From NCBI GenBank assembly GCA_946183175.1, contig CAMHBH010000055.1, forward strand, positions 1 through 13,232: a stretch of DNA of 13,232 nucleotides, in the 5' to 3' direction. The position numbers and the translations under genes are program-made. The notes below the pieces were generated by a model. It had not been told where the DNA came from. It searched no databases and saw only the letters and a program-made list of their open reading frames with translations. This document shows, piece by piece, positions 6,952-13,232 of the stretch. The first letter of the stretch is position 1; each line of letters starts with the position of its first letter. This stretch comes from an uncultured Oscillibacter sp. (GTDB lineage Bacteria; Bacillota; Clostridia; Oscillospirales; Oscillospiraceae).

Positions 6952-7602
6952 GTGATTAAAATCGCCCCGTCCGTGCTGTCGGCGGATTTCTCAAATCTCG
7001 CGGAAGCACTGCGGCCCGTCGCGGACGCCGACTACCTGCACGTCGACATCATGGACGGGCTTTTCGTGCCGAATCTCTCTCTGGGCTTCCCGGTTCTGGC
7101 GGGAATCCGCAAGGCGACCTCTCTGCCGCTCGACGTACACCTGATGGTCGACCGCCCCGTCCGCTACGTCGAGCGCTTCTGCGACGCCGGCGCGGCGATA
7201 GTCACCGTACACGTCGAGGCCGACACCCCCGAGAATACGCACACGGCCCTTGACAAAATCCACGCGAAGGGCAAGCGCGCGGGCGTGGTCGTCAAGCCCA
7301 AGACCCCCGCCGACGCCGTACTGCCGTTTCTGGACAAGTGCGACATCGTCCTTGTCATGACGGTGGAACCGGGGTTCGGCGGTCAGAAATTCATGTCGGA
7401 CATGATGCCGAAGGTCTCGCAAATCCGGCGCTGGATTGACGAGCGGAAACCCGGCTGTGAACTGGAAGTAGACGGGGGCGTAGCGCCCGACACCTGCCGG
7501 ACTTGTATCGACGCGGGGGCCAACGTACTCGTGGCGGGAAGCGCGGTATTCGGCGCGGAGGACATCCCCGGGCGTATCGCGGCATTGCGGGGTGGCGTAT
7601 GA
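6952..7602 (+). CDS. rpe: Ribulose-phosphate 3-epimerase (216 aa)
   Basis: Interconverts D-ribulose 5-phosphate and D-xylulose 5-phosphate in the non-oxidative pentose phosphate pathway, in the cytoplasm. It has a full-length TIM barrel: PSVLSADF (6-13), HVDIMDG (30-36, metal ligand H30 and catalytic D32), DVHLMV (61-66, ligand H63), the VEPGFGGQKF phosphate/active-site loop (138-147), EVDGG (172-176, second catalytic Asp D174) and the AGSAVF phosphate loop (195-200). All family catalytic residues are present. The start is GTG, with AGAGG nine bases upstream. The stop overlaps the next gene's ATG as ATGA, so the two are translationally coupled. Confidence 0.96.
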   Translation: MIKIAPSVLSADFSNLAEALRPVADADYLHVDIMDGLFVPNLSLGFPVLAGIRKATSLPLDVHLMVDRPVRYVERFCDAGAAIVTVHVEADTPENTHTALDKIHAKGKRAGVVVKPKTPADAVLPFLDKCDIVLVMTVEPGFGGQKFMSDMMPKVSQIRRWIDERKPGCELEVDGGVAPDTCRTCIDAGANVLVAGSAVFGAEDIPGRIAALRGGV

Positions 7603-8555
7603 AAGAACTGCCAAGGCTCTCGCTGGGGCTGTTCCCGACGCCCTGCTATCCGCTGGAAGCTATCAGCGCCCGCTACGGGCGGGACATCTGGATGAAGCGC
7701 GACGACCTGTGCGGCGTGGCGCTGGGCGGGAACAAAGTCCGGAAGCTCGAATACCTGCTCGCCGAGGCGCAGAACGGCGGCTGTGACACCGTATTCACGA
7801 CGGGGAGCGCGCAGTCCAACCACGCCATGCTTACGGCGGCCTGCGCGGCGCGTCTGGGTATGCGTTGCGTACTGTTCCTGAAAAAGCGGGGCGTCACCGA
7901 CGCGCGCGGAAACCTCCTCCTCGATAAGCTCTACGGCGCGGAAGTGCGCTTTTTCGACACCGACCAGTATTCGTATATCTACGACCAGATGTTAGCGCTG
8001 GACGAGGAACTTTCCGCGCAAGGGCATAAATGCTGTGCGATACCCGTCGGGGGTTCGACGCCGCTGGGGGCTGTCGGCTACGTCGGCTGTGCCGAGGAAA
8101 TCGCGGCGCAGTGCGACAGCGTCGGCCACCTTGTCAGCGCGGTGGGCTCCGGCGGCACGGCGGCGGGGCTGTTACTCGGCGCGAAACTCTACCTCCCCGG
8201 CGCGCGCCTCACGGGGGTGTCCGTGTACCCCGACGCGTTCGAGGACATCGTGCCCCAGCTCGCCGAGGACGCCGCCGGATTACTCGACGCCTCCTTTCCG
8301 CGTACCGAAGGCGATTTCCGCGTCGTGTCGCGAATCGGCGGCGGCTACGGCGTCCCCAACCCCGCCGACACGCCCTATATCGAGGAACTCGCGCGGCTGG
8401 AAGGTATCCTGTTAGACCCCGTTTACACCGGGAAGGCGTGGGCGGGCATGCTCGAACTGCTCAAGGAAGGCGCGTTCCCCGGCGACGGGAGTATTGTTTT
8501 CGTACACACGGGCGGCGCGGCGGCGCTGTTCGCGCTCGACCTCCCGAGGCCGTAA
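7599..8555 (+). CDS. PLP-dependent D-cysteine desulfhydrase / ACC deaminase family protein (318 aa)
   Basis: A fold-type II pyridoxal-phosphate enzyme. GGNKVRK at 43-49 carries the probable PLP lysine K46; GSAQSNHAM (69-77) is the stacking and substrate loop; VGSGGTAAG (182-190) is the glycine-rich PLP-phosphate loop; DPVYTGKA (273-280) is the conserved C-terminal active-site segment. Members make ammonia and pyruvate plus sulfide from D-cysteine, or 2-oxobutyrate from 1-aminocyclopropane-1-carboxylate. Outside plants and their bacteria, D-cysteine desulfhydrase is the more likely activity, but this is family inference. The ATG overlaps the rpe stop by four bases (ATGA). The longer frame from 7503 lies inside rpe and is not used. 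A terminator follows at once. Confidence 0.88.
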   Translation: MKELPRLSLGLFPTPCYPLEAISARYGRDIWMKRDDLCGVALGGNKVRKLEYLLAEAQNGGCDTVFTTGSAQSNHAMLTAACAARLGMRCVLFLKKRGVTDARGNLLLDKLYGAEVRFFDTDQYSYIYDQMLALDEELSAQGHKCCAIPVGGSTPLGAVGYVGCAEEIAAQCDSVGHLVSAVGSGGTAAGLLLGAKLYLPGARLTGVSVYPDAFEDIVPQLAEDAAGLLDASFPRTEGDFRVVSRIGGGYGVPNPADTPYIEELARLEGILLDPVYTGKAWAGMLELLKEGAFPGDGSIVFVHTGGAAALFALDLPRP

Positions 8556-8560
8556 TTTTT

Positions 8561-8588
8561 CAGAACCGGGTTTCCGGTTCTGTTTTTT
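8561..8588 (+). terminator. Intrinsic terminator after rpe and the PLP enzyme gene
   Basis: A 9-bp perfect stem, CAGAACCGG (8561-8569) and CCGGTTCTG (8574-8582) around a GTTT loop, is followed by six Ts (8583-8588). It begins five bases after the TAA stop, making it a textbook plus-strand terminator. Confidence 0.95.
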
Positions 8589-8629
8589 GCCCGCGCCCAT
8601 ACAATTTTTTCCAAACATCCGACTTTCCC

Positions 8630-8658
8630 TTTGCAAATCCGACATCTTGTGGTATACT
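8630..8658 (+). promoter_or_regulatory. Promoter of the Nudix / two-component operon
   Basis: TATACT (8653-8658) is preceded by TGG, an extended -10. TTTGCA (8630-8635, 17 bp) or TTGCAA (8631-8636, 16 bp) serves as -35. Transcription would start near 8665, leaving a short leader with AAAGGAG nine bases before the ATG at 8692. Confidence 0.75.
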
Positions 8659-8691
8659 CTCTCCGGCAAACTGCGAAAGGAGTATGCAATC

Positions 8692-9228
8692 ATGGATTTG
8701 ACGGAAACCACGCTGGAGCGAAAGGACGTATTCAAGGGGCGCATTTTCTCCGTACACGTCGACAAGGTGCGCCTGCCCAACGGCGAAACCTCCACCCGGG
8801 AAGTCATCGAGCACGGCGGCGGCGCGGCGATTCTCGCCCTTGACGAGAATGACAATGTGCTGGTCGTCTCACAGTACCGCTACACCTTCTCCCGCGTCCT
8901 GCTCGAACTCCCCGCCGGGAAACTCGAACCCGGCGAAGACCCCGCCGTGACCGCCCTCCGCGAATTGAAGGAGGAGACCGGGGCCGAGCCCGCTTCCTTT
9001 GAGCCGCTGGGGCGGATTCTGCCGTCCCCGGGCTGTTACTCCGAGCGGCTGTATTTATACCTGGCCCGGGGCCTGCGGTTCGGCGAACAGCGCCTCGACC
9101 ACAACGAGTTCCTCAACGTCTCGCGGGTTCCGTTCGCCGAGATGGTGGAGCGCTGTCTGTCCGGGGAAATCGAGGACGCCAAAACCGTGGTCGCCGTACT
9201 CAAAGCGAAACTCAAGCTGGGTTTGTGA
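8692..9228 (+). CDS. nudF: Nudix ADP-ribose pyrophosphatase (178 aa)
   Basis: Hydrolyses ADP-ribose to AMP and ribose 5-phosphate, clearing a reactive metabolite in the cytoplasm. The Nudix box spans residues 76-98 and fits G-x5-E-x7-RE-U-x-EE-x-G-U exactly (G76, E82, R90, E91, E94, E95, G97). VVSQYRYTFSRVLLELPAGK (58-77) is typical of the NudF/YqkG group, and 178 aa is the expected size. The start is the ATG with AAAGGAG upstream, after a good promoter; the longer open frame from 8494 would read through the terminator. It is the first gene of the unit, 16 bases before the response regulator with no terminator between. Confidence 0.93.
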   Translation: MDLTETTLERKDVFKGRIFSVHVDKVRLPNGETSTREVIEHGGGAAILALDENDNVLVVSQYRYTFSRVLLELPAGKLEPGEDPAVTALRELKEETGAEPASFEPLGRILPSPGCYSERLYLYLARGLRFGEQRLDHNEFLNVSRVPFAEMVERCLSGEIEDAKTVVAVLKAKLKLGL

Positions 9229-9244
9229 TACCCGAGGGAGGCCC

Positions 9245-9964
9245 ATGGAAACCAAAAAGACCATCTTAATCGTCGAAGACGAAAAGAATATCGTGGACAT
9301 TCTGCGCTTCAACTTACAACGCGCGGGTTACGGGACAGTCGAGGCCTACGACGGCGAGGACGGGCTGTCGAAGGCCCGGGAGACGAATCCCGACCTGATT
9401 CTGCTGGATGTCATGTTGCCGAAAAGGAATGGCTTTGAAGTCTGCAAGGCCCTGCGCGGCGAGGGGAACAACGTCCCGGTGATAATCCTGACGGCCCGGG
9501 AGGAGGAGGGCGACAAAGTACGCGGCCTCGAAATCGGGGCCGACGACTACATTACAAAGCCCTTTTCCATGCGCGAACTTATCGCGCGTGTCGGGGCCAA
9601 CATCCGCCGTACGACCGTACTTTCCCCCGCCGTCGATACGACGACCGGGGCCGTGACGCTCGCCGGGGATTTGTCCGTCAACGCGGAAAGTCACCTGGTT
9701 TTCCGCGCCGGGAAGCCCATCGACCTCACACAGCGCGAATACGACCTGCTGACGTTCCTCGCCGCCAATCCGAACCGCGTCTACTCCCGCGTAGACCTCA
9801 TGGAGCAGGTCTGGAATTACGGCTACGTTGGAGACGACGTGCGCACCGTGGATGTCACTGTCCGCCGTCTGCGCGAGAAAATCGAGGAGAACCCCGCCAG
9901 CCCCGTCTACATCCGCACCCGCCGCGGCATGGGCTACTACTTCTCCAACGCCGCCGAAACCTAG
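9245..9964 (+). CDS. OmpR/PhoB-family response regulator, WalR-like (239 aa)
   Basis: The receiver domain (residues 5-120) has acidic pocket E11/D12, phospho-acceptor D55 in LILLDVMLP, switch T83 and K105 in ITKPF. The winged-helix DNA-binding domain (about 140-235) ends YIRTRRGMGYYF, the usual recognition-wing motif of OmpR-type regulators. DEKNIVDILRFNLQRAGY resembles WalR (YycF) and PhoP of Bacillota. It starts at ATG 9245, with GAGGGAGG close upstream, and is followed 10 bases later by its kinase. The WalR rather than PhoP reading rests on the YycH-like third gene and is moderately sure; D55 and the rest of the phosphorylation site are intact. Confidence 0.92.
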   Translation: METKKTILIVEDEKNIVDILRFNLQRAGYGTVEAYDGEDGLSKARETNPDLILLDVMLPKRNGFEVCKALRGEGNNVPVIILTAREEEGDKVRGLEIGADDYITKPFSMRELIARVGANIRRTTVLSPAVDTTTGAVTLAGDLSVNAESHLVFRAGKPIDLTQREYDLLTFLAANPNRVYSRVDLMEQVWNYGYVGDDVRTVDVTVRRLREKIEENPASPVYIRTRRGMGYYFSNAAET

Positions 9965-9974
9965 GTGAATCTCC

Positions 9975-11789
9975 ATGTTCCGAAGTCTGCGCATGAAACT
10001 GACCATGATAATGCTCATGCTGATGGGCTCCCAAATGGCGATTGTCGGGACATTCCTCACCACGGGCGTCAGCAGTTTCTACATGAACAACTTCTACCGC
10101 CAGTTAGACAGCGTATTCGGGCTTGACCAGCGGGAATTTGTCTCCGACCTGCGCAACGCCGCCGACGACGACAACGGCGCGGAGAGTCTGCGCGAAATGC
10201 TCGACGCCAACGCCGGGCCGCTGGGTATCGACTACCACACCCGCAACTATTTCGTACTCGACGGCGAGACGGGCGCGTGGCTTGCGGGTTCGGCGAGCGC
10301 CGACGCCCTCCCCATGGAACAAAGTCTAAACCTTCTCACGGCCCGTACCGCCGTCGCGCGCGGCGATTCGACTGCCGTCGGCGACGACAGCTACCTCAAC
10401 GCCGAGTACATGGACGCCGCAATCCCGATTCTCTCCGGGGAGCACTCCTATATTATCTACATCCTCGACAATCAGGAAACCCTAACAGGGCTGAATCAAC
10501 AGTTGTTTCACATCATCCTACAGTCCCTTGTACTGGGCCTGCTGATTACCGCACTGTTGAGTTTCCTGTTGGCCAAGACGATGGTCGGGCCGCTGGAGAA
10601 ATTGACGGCGGGGGCGGAGGAAGTCGCCGCCGGGAAATTCGGCACCGCTCTTCCCGTGGAGTCCACGGACGAAATCGGCACCCTCACCGGGACGTTTAAC
10701 GAGATGGCGGGCGTACTGCATACCACCCTGGCGGCGATGGAGAACGAGCGCGACAAACTCGACACGTTATTCCTGTACATGACCGACGGGGTCGTCGCGT
10801 TCGACATGTCGGGGGCCGTCATACACTGCAACCCCGCCGCGACGAATATGTTACAGCGCAAAGTCGAAATCGGCTCCCGCTACGACGATTTATTCGGCGG
10901 GCTGTTCGCGTTCGGCGACATGCTGGCGTTAAAGCGTCCAAGCCACGCCGAGGGCGAAATGATGGTCGGCGAACGTACGCTAGAATTACTGCTTGCGCCG
11001 TTTTCGCATCAGGAATTGGGCGGCGTGCTGGCGGTTCTGCACGACGTGACGGAGCGTCACCGCAACGAGGAGCGGCGCAAGGAATTTGTCGCGAACGTGT
11101 CGCACGAGTTGCGCACGCCGCTGACGAACGTCCGCAGTTACGCCGAGACTTTGCGCGACGCGGACGGCGAAATCCCCCCGGACATGTCCAACAACTTCCT
11201 GGACATCATCATCAACGAGACCGACAGAATGACGCACATCGTACAGGATTTGCTCATTCTCTCGCGCCTAGACGCCGGGAATACCGAGATAGCCTTCACG
11301 CGCTTCCCGTTCGGGGAGGCTATCGAGAGCGTAGTACGGGCCAACGCGCTCAACGCCCGCGCGCGGAATCACGAGTTGACTTTCCGCGCCGAAGAGGAAT
11401 TGCCGTGTATCGAGGGCGACCGCAACCGCCTTGAACAGGTCATGATGAACATCATCGGCAACGCCATCAAGTACACGCCCGACGGCGGGCACATCCGCGT
11501 CACGGCGGGGCTGACCGGAGACCGTCAACAGGTCTGGATGGACGTTTGGGACGACGGAATCGGGATTCCGGAGGAATCGCGGGCGCGGGTGTTCGAGAGG
11601 TTCTACCGTGTCGACAAGGCGCGCTCGCGGGAATCGGGCGGTACCGGGCTGGGGCTGTCCATTGCCTGGGAAATCATACAGCGTCACCGGGGCACGCTCA
11701 CGCTCCCGCCGCACGACGGCCCCGGGACGACCTTCCGGGTGACGCTTCCCGTCGCGCAGAAGTCCCGCGCGGAGGAGGCGTCGTCATGA
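9975..11789 (+). CDS. Membrane sensor histidine kinase, HAMP-PAS-HisKA-HATPase, WalK-like (604 aa)
   Basis: The bifunctional kinase partner of the preceding regulator. TM1 is about 8-30, an extracytoplasmic sensor domain runs 31-177, TM2 is 178-200, HAMP 201-255 and PAS 258-358. HisKA is 366-432, with H377 in NVSHELRTPL. HATPase_c is about 475-592, with the N box at N496 (NIIGNAIKYTPDGG), G1 DDGIGI (526-531), F box ERFYRVDK (541-548) and G2 GGTGLGLS (555-562). This order matches both WalK and PhoR of Bacillota. It starts 10 bases after the regulator, with AGGTGA overlapping the previous stop. Its own stop overlaps the next gene's ATG (ATGA), so kinase and downstream protein are translationally coupled. 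The signal sensed cannot be read from sequence. Confidence 0.93.
   Translation: MFRSLRMKLTMIMLMLMGSQMAIVGTFLTTGVSSFYMNNFYRQLDSVFGLDQREFVSDLRNAADDDNGAESLREMLDANAGPLGIDYHTRNYFVLDGETGAWLAGSASADALPMEQSLNLLTARTAVARGDSTAVGDDSYLNAEYMDAAIPILSGEHSYIIYILDNQETLTGLNQQLFHIILQSLVLGLLITALLSFLLAKTMVGPLEKLTAGAEEVAAGKFGTALPVESTDEIGTLTGTFNEMAGVLHTTLAAMENERDKLDTLFLYMTDGVVAFDMSGAVIHCNPAATNMLQRKVEIGSRYDDLFGGLFAFGDMLALKRPSHAEGEMMVGERTLELLLAPFSHQELGGVLAVLHDVTERHRNEERRKEFVANVSHELRTPLTNVRSYAETLRDADGEIPPDMSNNFLDIIINETDRMTHIVQDLLILSRLDAGNTEIAFTRFPFGEAIESVVRANALNARARNHELTFRAEEELPCIEGDRNRLEQVMMNIIGNAIKYTPDGGHIRVTAGLTGDRQQVWMDVWDDGIGIPEESRARVFERFYRVDKARSRESGGTGLGLSIAWEIIQRHRGTLTLPPHDGPGTTFRVTLPVAQKSRAEEASS
11771..11778 (+). 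promoter_or_regulatory. Ribosome binding site selecting the first ATG of the last gene
   Basis: GGAGGAGG, seven bases before ATG 11786 and inside the end of the kinase gene. It matters because six further in-frame ATGs follow within the tandem repeats and none has a comparable site. Confidence 0.8.
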
Positions 11790-13232
11790 CGGAATTGCAA
11801 GCCCCCGGAGGCGGGCGCGTCATGACCGAACAGCAACGCGCCACGACCGAACCGCAACGCGTCATGACCGGACAGAAAAGCGTCATGACCGGACAGAAAA
11901 GCGCCATGACCGGACAGAAAAGCGCCATGACCGGACAGAAAAGCGCCATGACCGAACAGCAACGCGCGGAACTCGACTTCCGGCAGAACGTCAGCATAGC
12001 CTTACTGGCAATGCTGGCCGTGGCGCTGTTCGCCCGGACGGAATTGTTTCATCTCGGCTGGGAGATGATTGGCAGTAACTTTCCGGCGGTGTCGGAGAAC
12101 GTCACGACCGAACCGCAACCGGAAGCCGTGTTCGATACGTTTTCCGTGCCGTTGCGCCTCGTGGCCACGGGCGTCTACGGCGGCGTCTACGGGCGCTACG
12201 TCAACCTCGACACCGATACCGGACAGCGCGCCTTCCGTAACGTCCGACGCCTCTTCGCCGACGCCCTCGCCGATACGCAGACATTCGACGAAATTCGGCA
12301 GGAAGACTTCCTGCTGTCCATCTGCGGGACTTCGCTCTACTGCGACTTCCTGACGCCGTTGCCGCTGTCGGTTCTCGCCGGACTGGCCGACGTACTGTCG
12401 GCGGACGAGCGGCCCGTACGCGCTATGGCACTCGCCCGGGAGAAAGGGACGGTGTTCCTGTGCCTGTGGGACGGGGCCGGGGGCTACTCCCGCCGCGCCT
12501 CGACGATTTCGCGCAAGGAGCTTGAGGAACTCGTCGGGCAGTACGAACTCGGCAACGGCGTCTTCGCGCTCGACCTCCGCGACGCCGGGGGGCTGTACGG
12601 GGATGTCGCGCCGCTGTCGCTGTTCCCGAACGAGACGCCCGCCCCCGCCGTCTGCTCCGCCGCCGCCGGACTGCCCGATACCGCACAGCTTCTGACGGCG
12701 TTCCGCTTCAACCCCCTGACCAAATCGCGCTATACGGAGACCAACGGCACCGAGGTTATTATGGAGGGCGGGCGGAGCGTCCGAATCCGCGCCAACGGCA
12801 ACATCTACTACCAGACCGGGGAGCGCGGAGAGCTCTACATCGAAAGCGCGTCCGACACCCCCACCGGCTGGGAGGCCGTCAAGGAATGCGCCGCGCTCCT
12901 CAACGGCATTCTGCTTTCGCAGGGGTTCACGGAGGTTTACCCGCTGGAAGTGCGCCGGCAGGATAACTTGATTCTCATCCGCTTCGGCTACGTCCTCGAC
13001 GGTATCCCCGTATTCCAGAACGACAACGGGGCCGCCGCGGTCGTGGCGCTCGACGGGCGCAGAATCACCTCTCTGGAACTCCGCCCCCGCCGCTATACGC
13101 CCACGGAGACGGCGTCGCTGTTACTCCCGCTCGAACAGGCGCTCGGAATCGCCGAACGCCACCCCGGCGACGAACTCTGTCTCGGCTACCAGGACACCGG
13201 GAGCGCCCGACTTTCCGCGCAGTGGTTCGCCG
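11786..13232 (+). CDS. Membrane-anchored extracytoplasmic protein, probable YycH-type two-component accessory (partial, runs off the right edge)
   Basis: The frame is open for 482 codons to the window end with no stop. Residues 11-59 are seven copies of a heptapeptide (typically SAMTGQK), followed by a cytoplasmic stretch, one membrane segment at about 69-84 (VSIALLAMLAVALFA) and then a large region outside the membrane. That is the topology of WalK-associated YycH/YycI proteins, which bind the kinase and alter its activity in Bacillus and Staphylococcus. The position directly after a WalK-like kinase with ATGA overlap, the single N-terminal anchor, and segments such as RANGNIYYQTGERGELYIES (about 334-353) support this, but I claim no clear domain match. 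The C-terminus is outside the window. Confidence 0.8.
   Translation, partial: MTELQAPGGGRVMTEQQRATTEPQRVMTGQKSVMTGQKSAMTGQKSAMTGQKSAMTEQQRAELDFRQNVSIALLAMLAVALFARTELFHLGWEMIGSNFPAVSENVTTEPQPEAVFDTFSVPLRLVATGVYGGVYGRYVNLDTDTGQRAFRNVRRLFADALADTQTFDEIRQEDFLLSICGTSLYCDFLTPLPLSVLAGLADVLSADERPVRAMALAREKGTVFLCLWDGAGGYSRRASTISRKELEELVGQYELGNGVFALDLRDAGGLYGDVAPLSLFPNETPAPAVCSAAAGLPDTAQLLTAFRFNPLTKSRYTETNGTEVIMEGGRSVRIRANGNIYYQTGERGELYIESASDTPTGWEAVKECAALLNGILLSQGFTEVYPLEVRRQDNLILIRFGYVLDGIPVFQNDNGAAAVVALDGRRITSLELRPRRYTPTETASLLLPLEQALGIAERHPGDELCLGYQDTGSARLSAQWFA
11816..11962 (+). repeat. Seven 21-bp in-frame tandem repeats
   Basis: Seven units of 21 bp (11816, 11837, 11858, 11879, 11900, 11921 and 11942 onward) encode RVMTEQQ, RATTEPQ, RVMTGQK, SVMTGQK, SAMTGQK, SAMTGQK and SAMTEQQ. 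Units 5 and 6 are identical at the DNA level and unit 4 differs from them at one base, so the expansion is recent. All but unit 2 contain an ATG. As 21 is a multiple of three, gain or loss of units changes length without breaking the frame. The array lies wholly in the predicted cytoplasmic N-terminus. Confidence 0.95.

Noticed and set aside
11684..11962. Minus-strand frame with repeated SGHGAFL-like units
   Set aside because: It is the antisense image of the 21-bp tandem repeats in the YycH-like gene, with no ribosome site of its own.
1..13232. tRNA or rRNA genes, insertion sequences, attachment sites
   Set aside because: None was recognised on either strand; no transposase or integrase motif and no paired terminal inverted repeats were seen.

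Overview
The window is GC-rich bacterial chromosome. It has short intergenic gaps, strong GGAGG-type ribosome binding sites, GTG and TTG start codons, a Listeria-Bacteroides-repeat surface protein and a WalRK-like two-component system followed by a probable YycH-type accessory gene. Together these suggest a high-GC Bacillota, probably a gut-type clostridium (Oscillospirales-like). That placement is inference from gene style, not a database match.

Layout. Positions 1-356 are the trailer end of a CRISPR array: five spacers, intact repeats and a terminal repeat that lost ATT. No cas gene is in view and the array continues off the left edge. A terminator (359-387) separates it from a minus-strand block running right to left from about 6720 to 411. 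In transcription order this block holds a PfkB fructokinase, an amylosucrase-type GH13 enzyme, a large exported protein with an InlB-type repeat, and a Cof-type HAD phosphatase. Intrinsic terminators follow the GH13, the exported-protein and the HAD genes. The fructokinase and GH13 genes overlap (TTGA), both probably start at TTG, and together would split sucrose, building or releasing glucose units and trapping the fructose as phosphate.

A divergent intergenic region (6650-6951) separates this block from the plus-strand genes. First come ribulose-phosphate 3-epimerase and a PLP-dependent D-cysteine desulfhydrase/ACC deaminase family protein, overlapping by ATGA and closed by a terminator at 8561-8588. 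A clear promoter (8630-8658) then leads a second unit: a Nudix ADP-ribose pyrophosphatase, an OmpR-family response regulator, a HAMP-PAS-HisKA histidine kinase, and a membrane-anchored extracytoplasmic protein that runs off the right edge.

Two signals are not explained by gene content. First, reading the whole window by eye I found no GATC, although base composition predicts roughly 45-50; synonymous Ile codon choice (ATC except after G) shows it is avoided within genes. Second, the last gene carries seven in-frame 21-bp tandem repeats right after its start. The unit resembles the gene's own start-codon region, so the array appears to have multiplied the translation start.
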